NCBI GenBank assembly: GCA_938022295.1
Contig: CALIDR010000197.1
Location: forward strand, 1 to 6,032
Direction: 5' to 3'
Source of the DNA: an uncultured Burkholderiaceae bacterium
Lineage (GTDB): Bacteria > Pseudomonadota > Gammaproteobacteria > Burkholderiales > Burkholderiaceae_C
Length of the DNA stretch: 6,032 nt
Shown here: positions 1 through 6,032 of the stretch, in pieces
Layout: the number at the start of each line of letters is the position of its first letter
Position numbering within the stretch: position 1 is the first letter of the stretch
Notes under the pieces: model-generated
The model's database searches: none
The model's input: only the letters and a program-made list of their open reading frames with translations
What the model was told of the DNA's origin: nothing
Position numbers and translations under genes: made by a program

Positions 1-1399
1 CCGCATCGTCGTCGGTGAAGTGCTCGAGTGCTACACCGCGCTGGGCGTGCTGCACCAGCTCTACAAGCCGGTGCCCGGGCGCTTCAAGGACTACATCGCG
101 ATCCCGAAGGCCAACGGCTACCAGTCGCTGCACACGACGCTGGTCAGCCCGCTCGGCACCGCGGTGGAGTTCCAGATCCGCACCTCGGCGATGCACGCGG
201 TGGCCGAGGCCGGCATCGCCGCGCACTGGATGTACAAGACCAAGGACGTGCACGACCCGAAGGAGGCGCAGCGCCTGGGCACGATCTGGCTGCAGAGCCT
301 GCTCGACATCCAGGACGAGACGCGCGACTCGACCGAGTTCCTCGAGCACGTCAAGATCGACCTCTACCCCGACGCCGTCTACGTCTTCACGCCCAAGAGC
401 AAGATCCTGGCGCTGCCGCGCGGCGCGACGCCGGTGGACTTCGCCTACGCGATCCACTCCGACATCGGCGACCACACCGTGGCCGCCAGAGTCAACGGCG
501 AGCCGGTGGCGCTGCGCACCGAGCTCAAGAGCGGCGACGTGGTCGAGATCGTCACCTCGCCCACCGCACGGCCCAATCCGGGGTGGCTGAACTTCGTGCG
601 CACGGGCCGAGCGCGCAGCAAGATCCGTCACTACCTGAAGACGATGGAGGCCGAGGAGTCGCGCACCCTCGGCGAGAAGCTGCTCGCGCAGGCGCTGCGC
701 GCCGAGGGCCTGCCGATGCCCTCGGCCGACCCGGACGACGCCGACGCGGCGGCGCTGTGGCAGCAGGTCACGCGCTGGAGCGGCAACCGCCACCGCGCCG
801 AGCTGATGGTCGACATCGGGCTGGGCAAGAAGATCGCGACGATCGTGGCCAAGCGCATCGCGCAGCTGCTGGCCGAGCGCGGCGCGCGGCCCGACGCGGT
901 GACGCTCAGCCTCGGGCGCTACGCGGTCGACGACAGCGCGCCGACGCAGGGGCTGGTGACGATCGACGGCAGCGAGGGCGCGTCGGTGCAGATGGCCACC
1001 TGCTGCCGGCCGATCCCGGGCGACGCGATCGTCGGCTATCTCGGCCGCGGCGAGGGGCTGACGGTGCACCGCGCCGAATGCAGCGTCGGCAGGAAGCTCT
1101 ACGAGCGCGACAGCGAGCGCTGGATGCACGTCGAGTGGGCCGAGGAGCTGACGCGGCCGTTCGAGACCGAGGTGCAGATCCTGGTCGAGAACGGCAAGGG
1201 CGTGCTCGCGCGCGTGGCCGCCGCCGTCAGCGCCGCCGAGGCCGACATCACGCACATCGCGATGGGCGACGAGCGCGCCACCGAGACGGTCGAGCTCAGG
1301 CTGCGGCTGGCGGTGCGCGACCGCGTGCACCTGGCCGAGGTGCTGCGGGCGCTGAAGCGCGCGCCTTCGGTGCTGCGCGCCCAGCGCGTCAAGCCCTGA
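1..1399 (+). CDS. spoT: Bifunctional (p)ppGpp synthetase/hydrolase SpoT, 5'-truncated by window edge
   Basis: Makes (p)ppGpp from ATP and GTP/GDP and hydrolyses it to control the stringent response in the cytoplasm. The reading frame is open from the left edge (first full codon at base 2) and gives 465 residues up to TGA 1397-1399. Full-length SpoT is roughly 700-790 residues, so the HD hydrolase domain and the start of the synthetase domain are missing. Visible in order, in fragment numbering: synthetase core with RFKD at 27-30, then IPKANGYQSLHT, and VEFQIRT with its conserved Glu near 56; TGS domain about 124-188; helical region about 195-300; Cys-rich region with CC at 334-335, His 356 and Cys 360; C-terminal ACT domain about 390-465. 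The RXKD form, instead of the EXDD of monofunctional RelA, supports a bifunctional SpoT/Rel enzyme. The GTG at base 20 is an internal codon, not the start. It converges on greB with no spacer. Confidence 0.96.
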   Translation, partial: RIVVGEVLECYTALGVLHQLYKPVPGRFKDYIAIPKANGYQSLHTTLVSPLGTAVEFQIRTSAMHAVAEAGIAAHWMYKTKDVHDPKEAQRLGTIWLQSLLDIQDETRDSTEFLEHVKIDLYPDAVYVFTPKSKILALPRGATPVDFAYAIHSDIGDHTVAARVNGEPVALRTELKSGDVVEIVTSPTARPNPGWLNFVRTGRARSKIRHYLKTMEAEESRTLGEKLLAQALRAEGLPMPSADPDDADAAALWQQVTRWSGNRHRAELMVDIGLGKKIATIVAKRIAQLLAERGARPDAVTLSLGRYAVDDSAPTQGLVTIDGSEGASVQMATCCRPIPGDAIVGYLGRGEGLTVHRAECSVGRKLYERDSERWMHVEWAEELTRPFETEVQILVENGKGVLARVAAAVSAAEADITHIAMGDERATETVELRLRLAVRDRVHLAEVLRALKRAPSVLRAQRVKP

Positions 1400-1402
1400 T
1401 CA
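1397..1402. other. Abutting convergent stop codons in palindrome TGATCA
   Basis: The TGA stop of spoT (plus strand, 1397-1399) is followed directly by TCA at 1400-1402, the reverse complement of the TGA stop of greB. Together they form the self-complementary hexamer TGATCA. The two convergent genes therefore have zero intergenic bases, and any transcription terminator for either gene must lie inside the other gene. I see no U-tract hairpin within about 60 bases on either side. Confidence 0.9.
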
Positions 1403-1960
1403 GCGCGCCGGCGGCGGGTATTCGACGCGCAGGATCTCGATCGTCTCGACGCCCGCCGGCGTGCGCAGCAGCACCTCGTCGCCTTCGCGCGCCTTCAAGA
1501 GGGCCCGCGCGATCGGCGAGATCCAGCTCACCTCGCCCTTCAGGCTGTCGGCCTCGTCGATGCCCTTGATCGTCACCGTGCGCTCGGCGCCGCCGGCGGT
1601 GGCGTAGGTCACGGTGGCGCCGAAGAAGACCTGGTCGCTGCCGTGGTGCAGCGACGGGTCGGCGACTTCGGCGACGTCCAGCCGCTTGGTCAGGAAGCGG
1701 ATGCGGCGGTCGATCTCGCGCAGCCGCTTCTTGCCGTAGAGATAGTCGCCGTTCTCGCTGCGGTCGCCGTTCTTGGCCGCCCACGACACCGTCTCGACGA
1801 CCTTCGGCCGCTCGACGTCGAGCAGGTGCAGCAGCTCGGCGCGCAGCGCCGCGTAGCCCTGCGGCGTCAGGTAGTTCTTGCCGCCGGCGGGCAGCGGCGG
1901 CAGCGCGACGTCGTCTTCCTCGTCGACCGCGTCGGCTTCCTTCGTGAAGGCCTTGCTCAT
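1400..1960 (-). CDS. greB: Transcription elongation (transcript cleavage) factor GreB
   Basis: Rescues backtracked RNA polymerase by inserting its coiled-coil tip into the secondary channel and stimulating cleavage of the extruded RNA 3' end. The product is 186 residues. The N-terminal coiled coil spans about 29-100 and carries the tip motif GDRSENGDY (65-73), with the acidic pair D66/E69 matching D41/E44 of E. coli GreB. KKRLREIDRR follows at 77-86. The C-terminal FKBP-like domain includes VFFGATV (111-117) and SPIARALL (148-155). These features favour GreB over GreA. Compared with the 158-residue E. coli protein there is an extra N-terminal segment of about 25 residues, strongly acidic at 8-17 (7 of 10 Asp/Glu). 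The ATG start is at 1958-1960; the first residues MSKAFTKE resemble beta-proteobacterial GreB, though no good Shine-Dalgarno sequence is visible. It lies 21 nt after the basic hypothetical gene, so the two are probably cotranscribed. Confidence 0.95.
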   Translation of the reverse strand: MSKAFTKEADAVDEEDDVALPPLPAGGKNYLTPQGYAALRAELLHLLDVERPKVVETVSWAAKNGDRSENGDYLYGKKRLREIDRRIRFLTKRLDVAEVADPSLHHGSDQVFFGATVTYATAGGAERTVTIKGIDEADSLKGEVSWISPIARALLKAREGDEVLLRTPAGVETIEILRVEYPPPAR

Positions 1961-1981
1961 CGCCGGCGGTGCGTCGGACGG

Positions 1982-2572
1982 TCAGCGGCGGCCGTCGCGC
2001 TTGGCCTGTGCGCGGCGGCCCCGTGCGGCCACGTGGGCCTGCACCTTCTGCAGCCCCGCCACCTTCGGCTGCATCGCGTGGCGCGCGGCGCGGGCGCGTT
2101 CGCTCGTGGGCCCGAGCTTCTTCGCCGCCACCGGCACCTTCGCCGGGGCCTTCGCGCTGCGCGCCGGCGTGCGCGCGGCGCGCGCCGCCGCCTGCGCCTG
2201 CTGCTGCGCGAGCCCCACGAGCCGCGCCTGGGCGGCCGCCGTCTTGCGCGCCGCGCGCTCGGCCGCGGCCTCGACCTGCGCGAGGCGCTGCTCGAACCGC
2301 GCGAGCACCTCGGCGAACACCTGCGCCTTCTGCGCGGTGCGCTCGTTGGCCACGCCGCTCGCGCCGGCCTTGGTGCCGGTGCGCCCGCGCGTGGCCACCT
2401 TCTGCCGGCGCAGCAGGTCCTGGTACTTGTCGCGCAGCGTGCGCGAGCGCTTGACCTTGCCGCGCAGCTGCACGGCCGTCAGCGCCTTCAGCGCGTCGCC
2501 GCGGCTGGCGGCGAAGAGTTCGAGTTCGGCTGCGGTCAGCAGCTTGCGGGCCTGGGGCAGCGTCGTCGCCAA
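1982..2572 (-). CDS. Hypothetical basic Ala/Arg/Lys-rich protein, TTG start
   Basis: I do not recognise a named family. The product is 196 residues, very rich in Ala, Arg, Lys and Gln, and clearly basic, with no signal peptide or membrane segment, so it is probably cytoplasmic. Residues 1-70 form the least repetitive part (LPQARKLLTAAELELF, then RTLRDKYQDLLRRQKVATR near 45-62) and look like a folded helical domain. Residues about 76-135 are Ala/Gln/Arg-rich and probably a long helix or coiled coil. The tail from about 132 is histone-H1-like (AKAPAKVPVAAKK at 140-152) and ends RRAQAKRDGRR. The start is TTG at 2570-2572: a GGAG lies 6 nt upstream and no better in-frame ATG exists. Position between a catabolic operon and greB gives no firm clue. 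Nucleic-acid binding is plausible from charge and composition alone. Confidence 0.75.
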   Translation of the reverse strand: MATTLPQARKLLTAAELELFAASRGDALKALTAVQLRGKVKRSRTLRDKYQDLLRRQKVATRGRTGTKAGASGVANERTAQKAQVFAEVLARFEQRLAQVEAAAERAARKTAAAQARLVGLAQQQAQAAARAARTPARSAKAPAKVPVAAKKLGPTSERARAARHAMQPKVAGLQKVQAHVAARGRRAQAKRDGRR

Positions 2573-2578
2573 GGCGTT

Positions 2579-2582
2579 CTCC
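2579..2582 (-). promoter_or_regulatory. Ribosome binding site GGAG for the TTG-start gene
   Basis: GGAG on the minus strand ends 6 nt before the TTG at 2570-2572. This is the site that decides the unusual start: it is well spaced for TTG, and no ATG or GTG in the same frame is better placed. Confidence 0.6.
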
Positions 2583-2590
2583 GTCGGGAT

Positions 2591-2616
2591 GGGGGCGCCG
2601 AACTTATCACGCCCCC
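2591..2616 (-). other. GC-rich hairpin around the acyl-CoA dehydrogenase stop codon
   Basis: GGGGGCG (2591-2597) and CGCCCCC (2610-2616) form a perfect 7-bp inverted repeat with a 12-nt loop. The loop holds the TGA stop of the acyl-CoA dehydrogenase gene (2607-2609) and a short AT-rich patch. In the minus-strand transcript it sits between the catabolic genes and the basic hypothetical gene. No U-run follows it (ATCCCGACGG comes next), so a classical intrinsic terminator is unlikely. It could weaken readthrough or protect the upstream mRNA, or be chance in such GC-rich DNA. Confidence 0.35.
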
Positions 2617-3779
2617 GGCGCGAAGCCGCGCAGCAGCTCGCGCGCGATGATCAGCTGCTGGACCTCGGTCGCGCCTTCGTAGATGCGCAGCGCGCGGATC
2701 TCGCGGTACAGCCGCTCGACCGTCTGCCCGTGCGTGACGCCGAGGCCGCCCCACATCTGCAGCGCGGCGTCGATGACCTGCTGCGCGCCTTCGGTGGCGG
2801 CCATCTTGGCCATCGCCGCCTCCTTCGTCACGCCGCGGCCCTGGTCGCGCTGCCACGCGGCGCGGTAGGTCAGCAGCGACGCGCCGTCGATCGTCGTGGC
2901 CATCTGCGCGAGCTTGGCCTGCGTGAGCTGGAAGTCGGCGAGCGTCTGGCCGAACATCCGGCGCGTCGTCGCGCGCCGCAGGCCCTCGTCGAGCGCGCGG
3001 CGCGCGAAGCCGAGTGCGGCGGCGGCCACCGACGTGCGGAACACGTCGAGCGTGCGCATCGCGATCTTGAAGCCCTCGCCAGGCGCGCCGATGCGGTTCG
3101 CGAGCGGCACGCGACAGCCGGCAAAGTGCAGCCGCGCGAGCGGGTGCGGCGCGATGACGTCGATGCGCTCGGCGATCTCGAAGCCCGGCGTGCCGGCCTC
3201 GACGAGGAAGGCCGAGATGCCGCGCGCCCCCGGCGCTTCGCCGGTGCGCACGAAGACGACGTAGACGTCGGCGATGCCGCCGTTGCTGATCCACGTCTTC
3301 TCGCCGTCGAGGATCGCGACGTCGCCCTCGACGCGCGCGGCGCACCGCAGCGCCGCGACGTCGCTGCCGGCGTCGGGCTCCGACAGCGCGAAGGCCGCGA
3401 TCGCGTCGCCACGCGCCACCCGCGGCAGCACGGCGGCGCGCTGCGCCGGCGTGCCGGCCAGCGAGATCGCGCCCGAGCCGAGCCCCTGCATCGCGAACGC
3501 GAAGTCCGCCAGGCCGTCGTGGCGCGCCAGCGTGTCGCGGATCAGGCAGATCGTGCGCGTGTCGATCGCCTCGCCCGCCCCGCCGTGCGCGGTGCCGGCC
3601 ACCGCGTGGCGCAGCCAGCCGGCCGCGCCGAGCGCGCGCACGAGCGCGCGGCACGTTCCGTCGACGTCGGCGCCGTGGTCGACGTGCAGGTGCGCGGCGC
3701 ACCACGCGTCGAGTTCGCGCGCCAGTGCGCGGTGGCGCTCGTCGAAGAACGGCCAGGCGAGGTCGTCGTGCAGGCTCAT
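2607..3779 (-). CDS. Acyl-CoA dehydrogenase (FAD)
   Basis: Catalyses alpha,beta-dehydrogenation of an acyl-CoA, passing electrons to electron-transfer flavoprotein. The 390 residues match the usual family length of about 380-400. Visible in order: N-terminal helical domain (about 1-125); first family signature ALSEPDAGSD (131-140); flavin-contact WISNGG (163-168) in the beta-barrel domain; RRMFGQTLADFQLTQAKLA (273-291) in the C-terminal helical domain; QMWGGLG (341-347); and YEGATEVQ (367-374), whose E368 aligns with the catalytic base of medium-chain acyl-CoA dehydrogenase (IYEGT). All key residues appear intact. The ATG start at 3777-3779 follows the crotonase stop by 2 nt (TGACGATG), with a weak AGGG 9 nt upstream, so translation is probably coupled. 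Context suggests a cyclic or dicarboxylic CoA-ester from aromatic ring degradation as substrate, not a fatty acyl-CoA, but sequence alone does not fix it. Confidence 0.92.
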   Translation of the reverse strand: MSLHDDLAWPFFDERHRALARELDAWCAAHLHVDHGADVDGTCRALVRALGAAGWLRHAVAGTAHGGAGEAIDTRTICLIRDTLARHDGLADFAFAMQGLGSGAISLAGTPAQRAAVLPRVARGDAIAAFALSEPDAGSDVAALRCAARVEGDVAILDGEKTWISNGGIADVYVVFVRTGEAPGARGISAFLVEAGTPGFEIAERIDVIAPHPLARLHFAGCRVPLANRIGAPGEGFKIAMRTLDVFRTSVAAAALGFARRALDEGLRRATTRRMFGQTLADFQLTQAKLAQMATTIDGASLLTYRAAWQRDQGRGVTKEAAMAKMAATEGAQQVIDAALQMWGGLGVTHGQTVERLYREIRALRIYEGATEVQQLIIARELLRGFAPGA

Positions 3780-3781
3780 CG

Positions 3782-4639
<858 letters not shown>

Positions 4640-4648
4640 CGCGGTCGT

Positions 4649-4653
4649 CCTCC
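4649..4653 (-). promoter_or_regulatory. Ribosome binding site GGAGG for the crotonase gene
   Basis: GGAGG on the minus strand lies 9 nt before the ATG at 4637-4639, inside the 21-nt gap after the MarR gene. It supports that start over upstream in-frame codons. Confidence 0.6.
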
Positions 4654-4660
4654 GTCGTCG

Positions 4661-5164
4661 TCAATCGTCTTCGGGGTGCAGGCCCAGCCGCAGGCGGCCG
4701 AGCAGGTCGTGCAGGCGGCGCTGCGCCGCCTCGTCGAGCCCCGACAGCAGCTCGACGACCCACGCTTCGTGCTCGCGCGCCATCTGCTCGAACGCGCGCA
4801 TGCCTTCTTCGGTCAGCGCGACGCGCCACGAGCGGCGGTCGTCGGGGTCGCTCTCGCGCTGCACCCAGCCTTCCTTCTCGAGCTCGTCGGTGAGCCCGGT
4901 GACGTTGCCGCCGGTGACCATCAGGAACTTCGACAGCGCGCTCATCCGCAGCCCCTGCGGGTGCCGGTAAAGCTGCGCGAGGTAGTCGAACCGCGCCAGC
5001 GTGATGCCGAAGCGCGCGCGCAGCCGGCGGCGGATCTCGTTCTCGATGTCGGTGCTGCACGCGAGCAGGCGCAGCCACAGCCGCAGCGCGAGGTGGTCGT
5101 CGTGCGCGGCGCGCGCCTCGGCGCCGATGCGCTCGTCGTCGAGCAGCGGTGCCCCTTTCGTCAC
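4661..5164 (-). CDS. MarR-family transcriptional regulator, GTG start
   Basis: Dimeric winged-helix DNA-binding protein of 167 residues, the usual MarR length. Visible: N-terminal dimerisation helix LRLWLRLLACSTDIENEIRRRL (28-49, abbreviated at its ends); RFGITLARFDYLAQLYRHPQGLRMSALS (51-78) covering helix 2 and the start of the helix-turn-helix; recognition helix VTGGNVTGLTDELEKEG (83-99); wing with DPDDRRSWRVALTEEG (106-121), the typical DxRxxxVxLT pattern; C-terminal dimerisation helices to 167. The GTG start (5162-5164) overlaps the previous TGA as GTGA and has GGGAG 5 nt upstream. The frame stays open further upstream, but that stretch is taken by the flavoprotein gene. Being inside the operon suggests it controls these genes. 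MarR proteins such as CouR and BadR answer to aromatic-pathway CoA-type ligands, so an aryl-CoA effector is a reasonable guess. Its operator is probably upstream of the window. Confidence 0.9.
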   Translation of the reverse strand: MTKGAPLLDDERIGAEARAAHDDHLALRLWLRLLACSTDIENEIRRRLRARFGITLARFDYLAQLYRHPQGLRMSALSKFLMVTGGNVTGLTDELEKEGWVQRESDPDDRRSWRVALTEEGMRAFEQMAREHEAWVVELLSGLDEAAQRRLHDLLGRLRLGLHPEDD

Positions 5165-6032
5165 GCCGGCTCCCGCAGCGCGGGCGCAGCGGCCTGCGCC
5201 TTCTCGCGCGCGAACAGGCTCTCCATCTGCGCCTTGCCGGAGAGGTACTGCTTCGGCCACGCGACGCCGGTCCAGCCGATCTTGGCCGCTTCCGTCAGCG
5301 TCCACGCCGGGTTCGCGAGGTGCGGGCGCGCGACGGCGCACAGGTCGGCGCGGCCGGCGGCGACGATGCTGTTGACGTGGTCGGCCTCGCTGATCGCGCC
5401 GACCGCGATCGTCGCGATGCCGGCCTCGTTGCGGATGCGGTCGGCGAACGGCGTCTGGTACATGCGTCCGTACACCGGCTTCTGCTTCGCGCTGACCTGC
5501 CCGCTCGAGCAGTCGATCATGTCGGCGCCGGCCGCCTTGAACGCCCGCGCGATCTCGACCGCGTCGTCGGGCGTGATGCCACCGGGCACCCAGTCGTGCG
5601 CCGAGATGCGCACCGAGATCGGCAGGTGCTGCGGCCACACCGCACGCACGGCGCGGAACACCTCCAGCGGGTAGCGCAGGCGGTTGGCGAGGCTGCCGCC
5701 GTACTCGTCGTCGCGGTGGTTCGTCAGCGGCGAGATGAAGCTCGACAGCAGGTAGCCGTGCGCGCAGTGCAGCTCGAGCCAGTCGGCACCCGCCTCGGCC
5801 GCGCCTTCGGCGGCGCGCACGAACTGCGCCGTGACGCGGTCCATGTCGGCGCGCGTCATGCCGCGGCTGATCGCGCTCACGCCTTCGAGGTACTGCTGCG
5901 GCGACGCGGAGACGATCTCCCAGTTGCCGTCGGGCAGCGGGTGGTCGGCACCGGCGCCGTCCCACGGCGCGTTGGTCGAGCCCTTGGCGCCGCTGTGGCC
6001 GATCTGGATGCCGAACTTGGCGTCGGTGTGCG
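5161..6032 (-). CDS. Old-yellow-enzyme NADH:flavin oxidoreductase domain, probably C-terminal half of 2-aminobenzoyl-CoA monooxygenase/reductase; truncated by window edge
   Basis: 290 codons are visible, open to the right edge, so the start is outside. The fold is an FMN-binding TIM barrel of the YqjM-like old yellow enzymes. Seen in order: FGIQIGHSGAKGST near the edge (5968-6015); MTRADMDRV; ELHCAHGYLLSSFISPLTNH, with the paired HxxH that binds the reducible substrate; DEYGGSLANRLRYPLEV; VRISAHDW with the FMN-contact Arg; AVGAI and GRADLCAVARPHLANP for phosphate binding; then a short tail ending LREPA. This sequence strongly resembles the C-terminal reductase domain of the fused enzyme that oxygenates and reduces 2-aminobenzoyl-CoA (anthranilate pathway; abmA in Azoarcus evansii), often annotated bifunctional salicylyl-CoA 5-hydroxylase/oxidoreductase. 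The FAD monooxygenase half would lie beyond the window, so a stand-alone oxidoreductase cannot be excluded. Fold call about 0.95, specific function about 0.7. Its TGA overlaps the MarR GTG. Confidence 0.85.
   Translation of the reverse strand, partial: HTDAKFGIQIGHSGAKGSTNAPWDGAGADHPLPDGNWEIVSASPQQYLEGVSAISRGMTRADMDRVTAQFVRAAEGAAEAGADWLELHCAHGYLLSSFISPLTNHRDDEYGGSLANRLRYPLEVFRAVRAVWPQHLPISVRISAHDWVPGGITPDDAVEIARAFKAAGADMIDCSSGQVSAKQKPVYGRMYQTPFADRIRNEAGIATIAVGAISEADHVNSIVAAGRADLCAVARPHLANPAWTLTEAAKIGWTGVAWPKQYLSGKAQMESLFAREKAQAAAPALREPA
5170..5174 (-). promoter_or_regulatory. Ribosome binding site GGGAG for the MarR gene
   Basis: GGGAG on the minus strand, inside the 3' end of the flavoprotein gene, lies 5 nt before GTG at 5162-5164. 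It is the main argument for the GTG start and for coupled translation through the GTGA overlap. Confidence 0.6.

Noticed and set aside
1..1399. Monofunctional RelA instead of SpoT
   Set aside because: The synthetase motif is RFKD (RXKD, bifunctional class), not EXDD, and the neighbour is greB, as expected for beta-proteobacterial spoT.
1406..1461. 9-bp inverted repeat (1406-1414 with 1453-1461) as a terminator for spoT
   Set aside because: The loop is 38 nt, no T-run follows, and it is inside greB coding sequence with repeated GCCGG motifs. Such repeats are common by chance here.
2601..2632. Minus-strand promoter with TGATAA as -10 before the basic protein gene
   Set aside because: The hexamer includes the acyl-CoA dehydrogenase stop codon, the -35 position reads about TGCGCG, and the match is too weak to call.
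4661..5965. MarR protein with a long N-terminal extension (open frame continuing to 5965)
   Set aside because: The region upstream of 5164 codes for the old-yellow-enzyme domain in another frame, with clear family motifs. The GTG with GGGAG gives a normal MarR length.

Overview
The window is dense, about 70% or more GC, and contains only protein-coding genes. No tRNA, rRNA, CRISPR array, insertion sequence or phage gene is visible. The strong third-position GC, the closeness of the SpoT and GreB sequences to beta-proteobacterial forms, and the spoT/greB neighbourhood suggest a Burkholderiales-type beta-proteobacterium. That assignment is inferred from recognised sequence style, not from a search.

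Layout. On the plus strand, the window opens inside the 3' two-thirds of spoT, which makes and breaks the alarmone (p)ppGpp, and the gene ends at 1399. Everything from 1400 to the right edge lies on the minus strand. Read in the direction of transcription (right to left), the genes are: the C-terminal part of an old-yellow-enzyme flavoprotein (5161 to the edge); a MarR-family regulator (4661-5164, GTG start overlapping the previous stop as GTGA); a crotonase-fold protein (3782-4639); an acyl-CoA dehydrogenase (2607-3779, 2 nt after the crotonase); a small, very basic protein of unknown function with a TTG start (1982-2572); and greB (1400-1960). The spoT and greB stop codons abut as the palindrome TGATCA with no bases between them. 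The largest gap between genes is only 34 bp.

How the genes work together. The four upstream minus-strand genes look like part of an aerobic aryl-CoA catabolic operon. The flavoprotein fragment closely resembles the C-terminal reductase half of 2-aminobenzoyl-CoA monooxygenase/reductase (often annotated bifunctional salicylyl-CoA 5-hydroxylase/oxidoreductase). The crotonase and acyl-CoA dehydrogenase would fit the later beta-oxidation-like steps on the dearomatised ring, and the MarR protein is the likely local regulator. The N-terminal monooxygenase half and any CoA ligase lie outside the window, so the substrate (anthranilate or a related aromatic acid) remains an inference. The left part is a conserved stress/transcription block: SpoT makes the alarmone, and GreB acts in the secondary channel of the RNA polymerase that the alarmone controls.

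Points worth a second look are the crotonase that lacks both classical catalytic glutamates, the basic TTG-start protein just upstream of greB, the zero-gap convergent spoT/greB stops, and a GC-rich hairpin that encloses the acyl-CoA dehydrogenase stop codon. I see no clearly new system.
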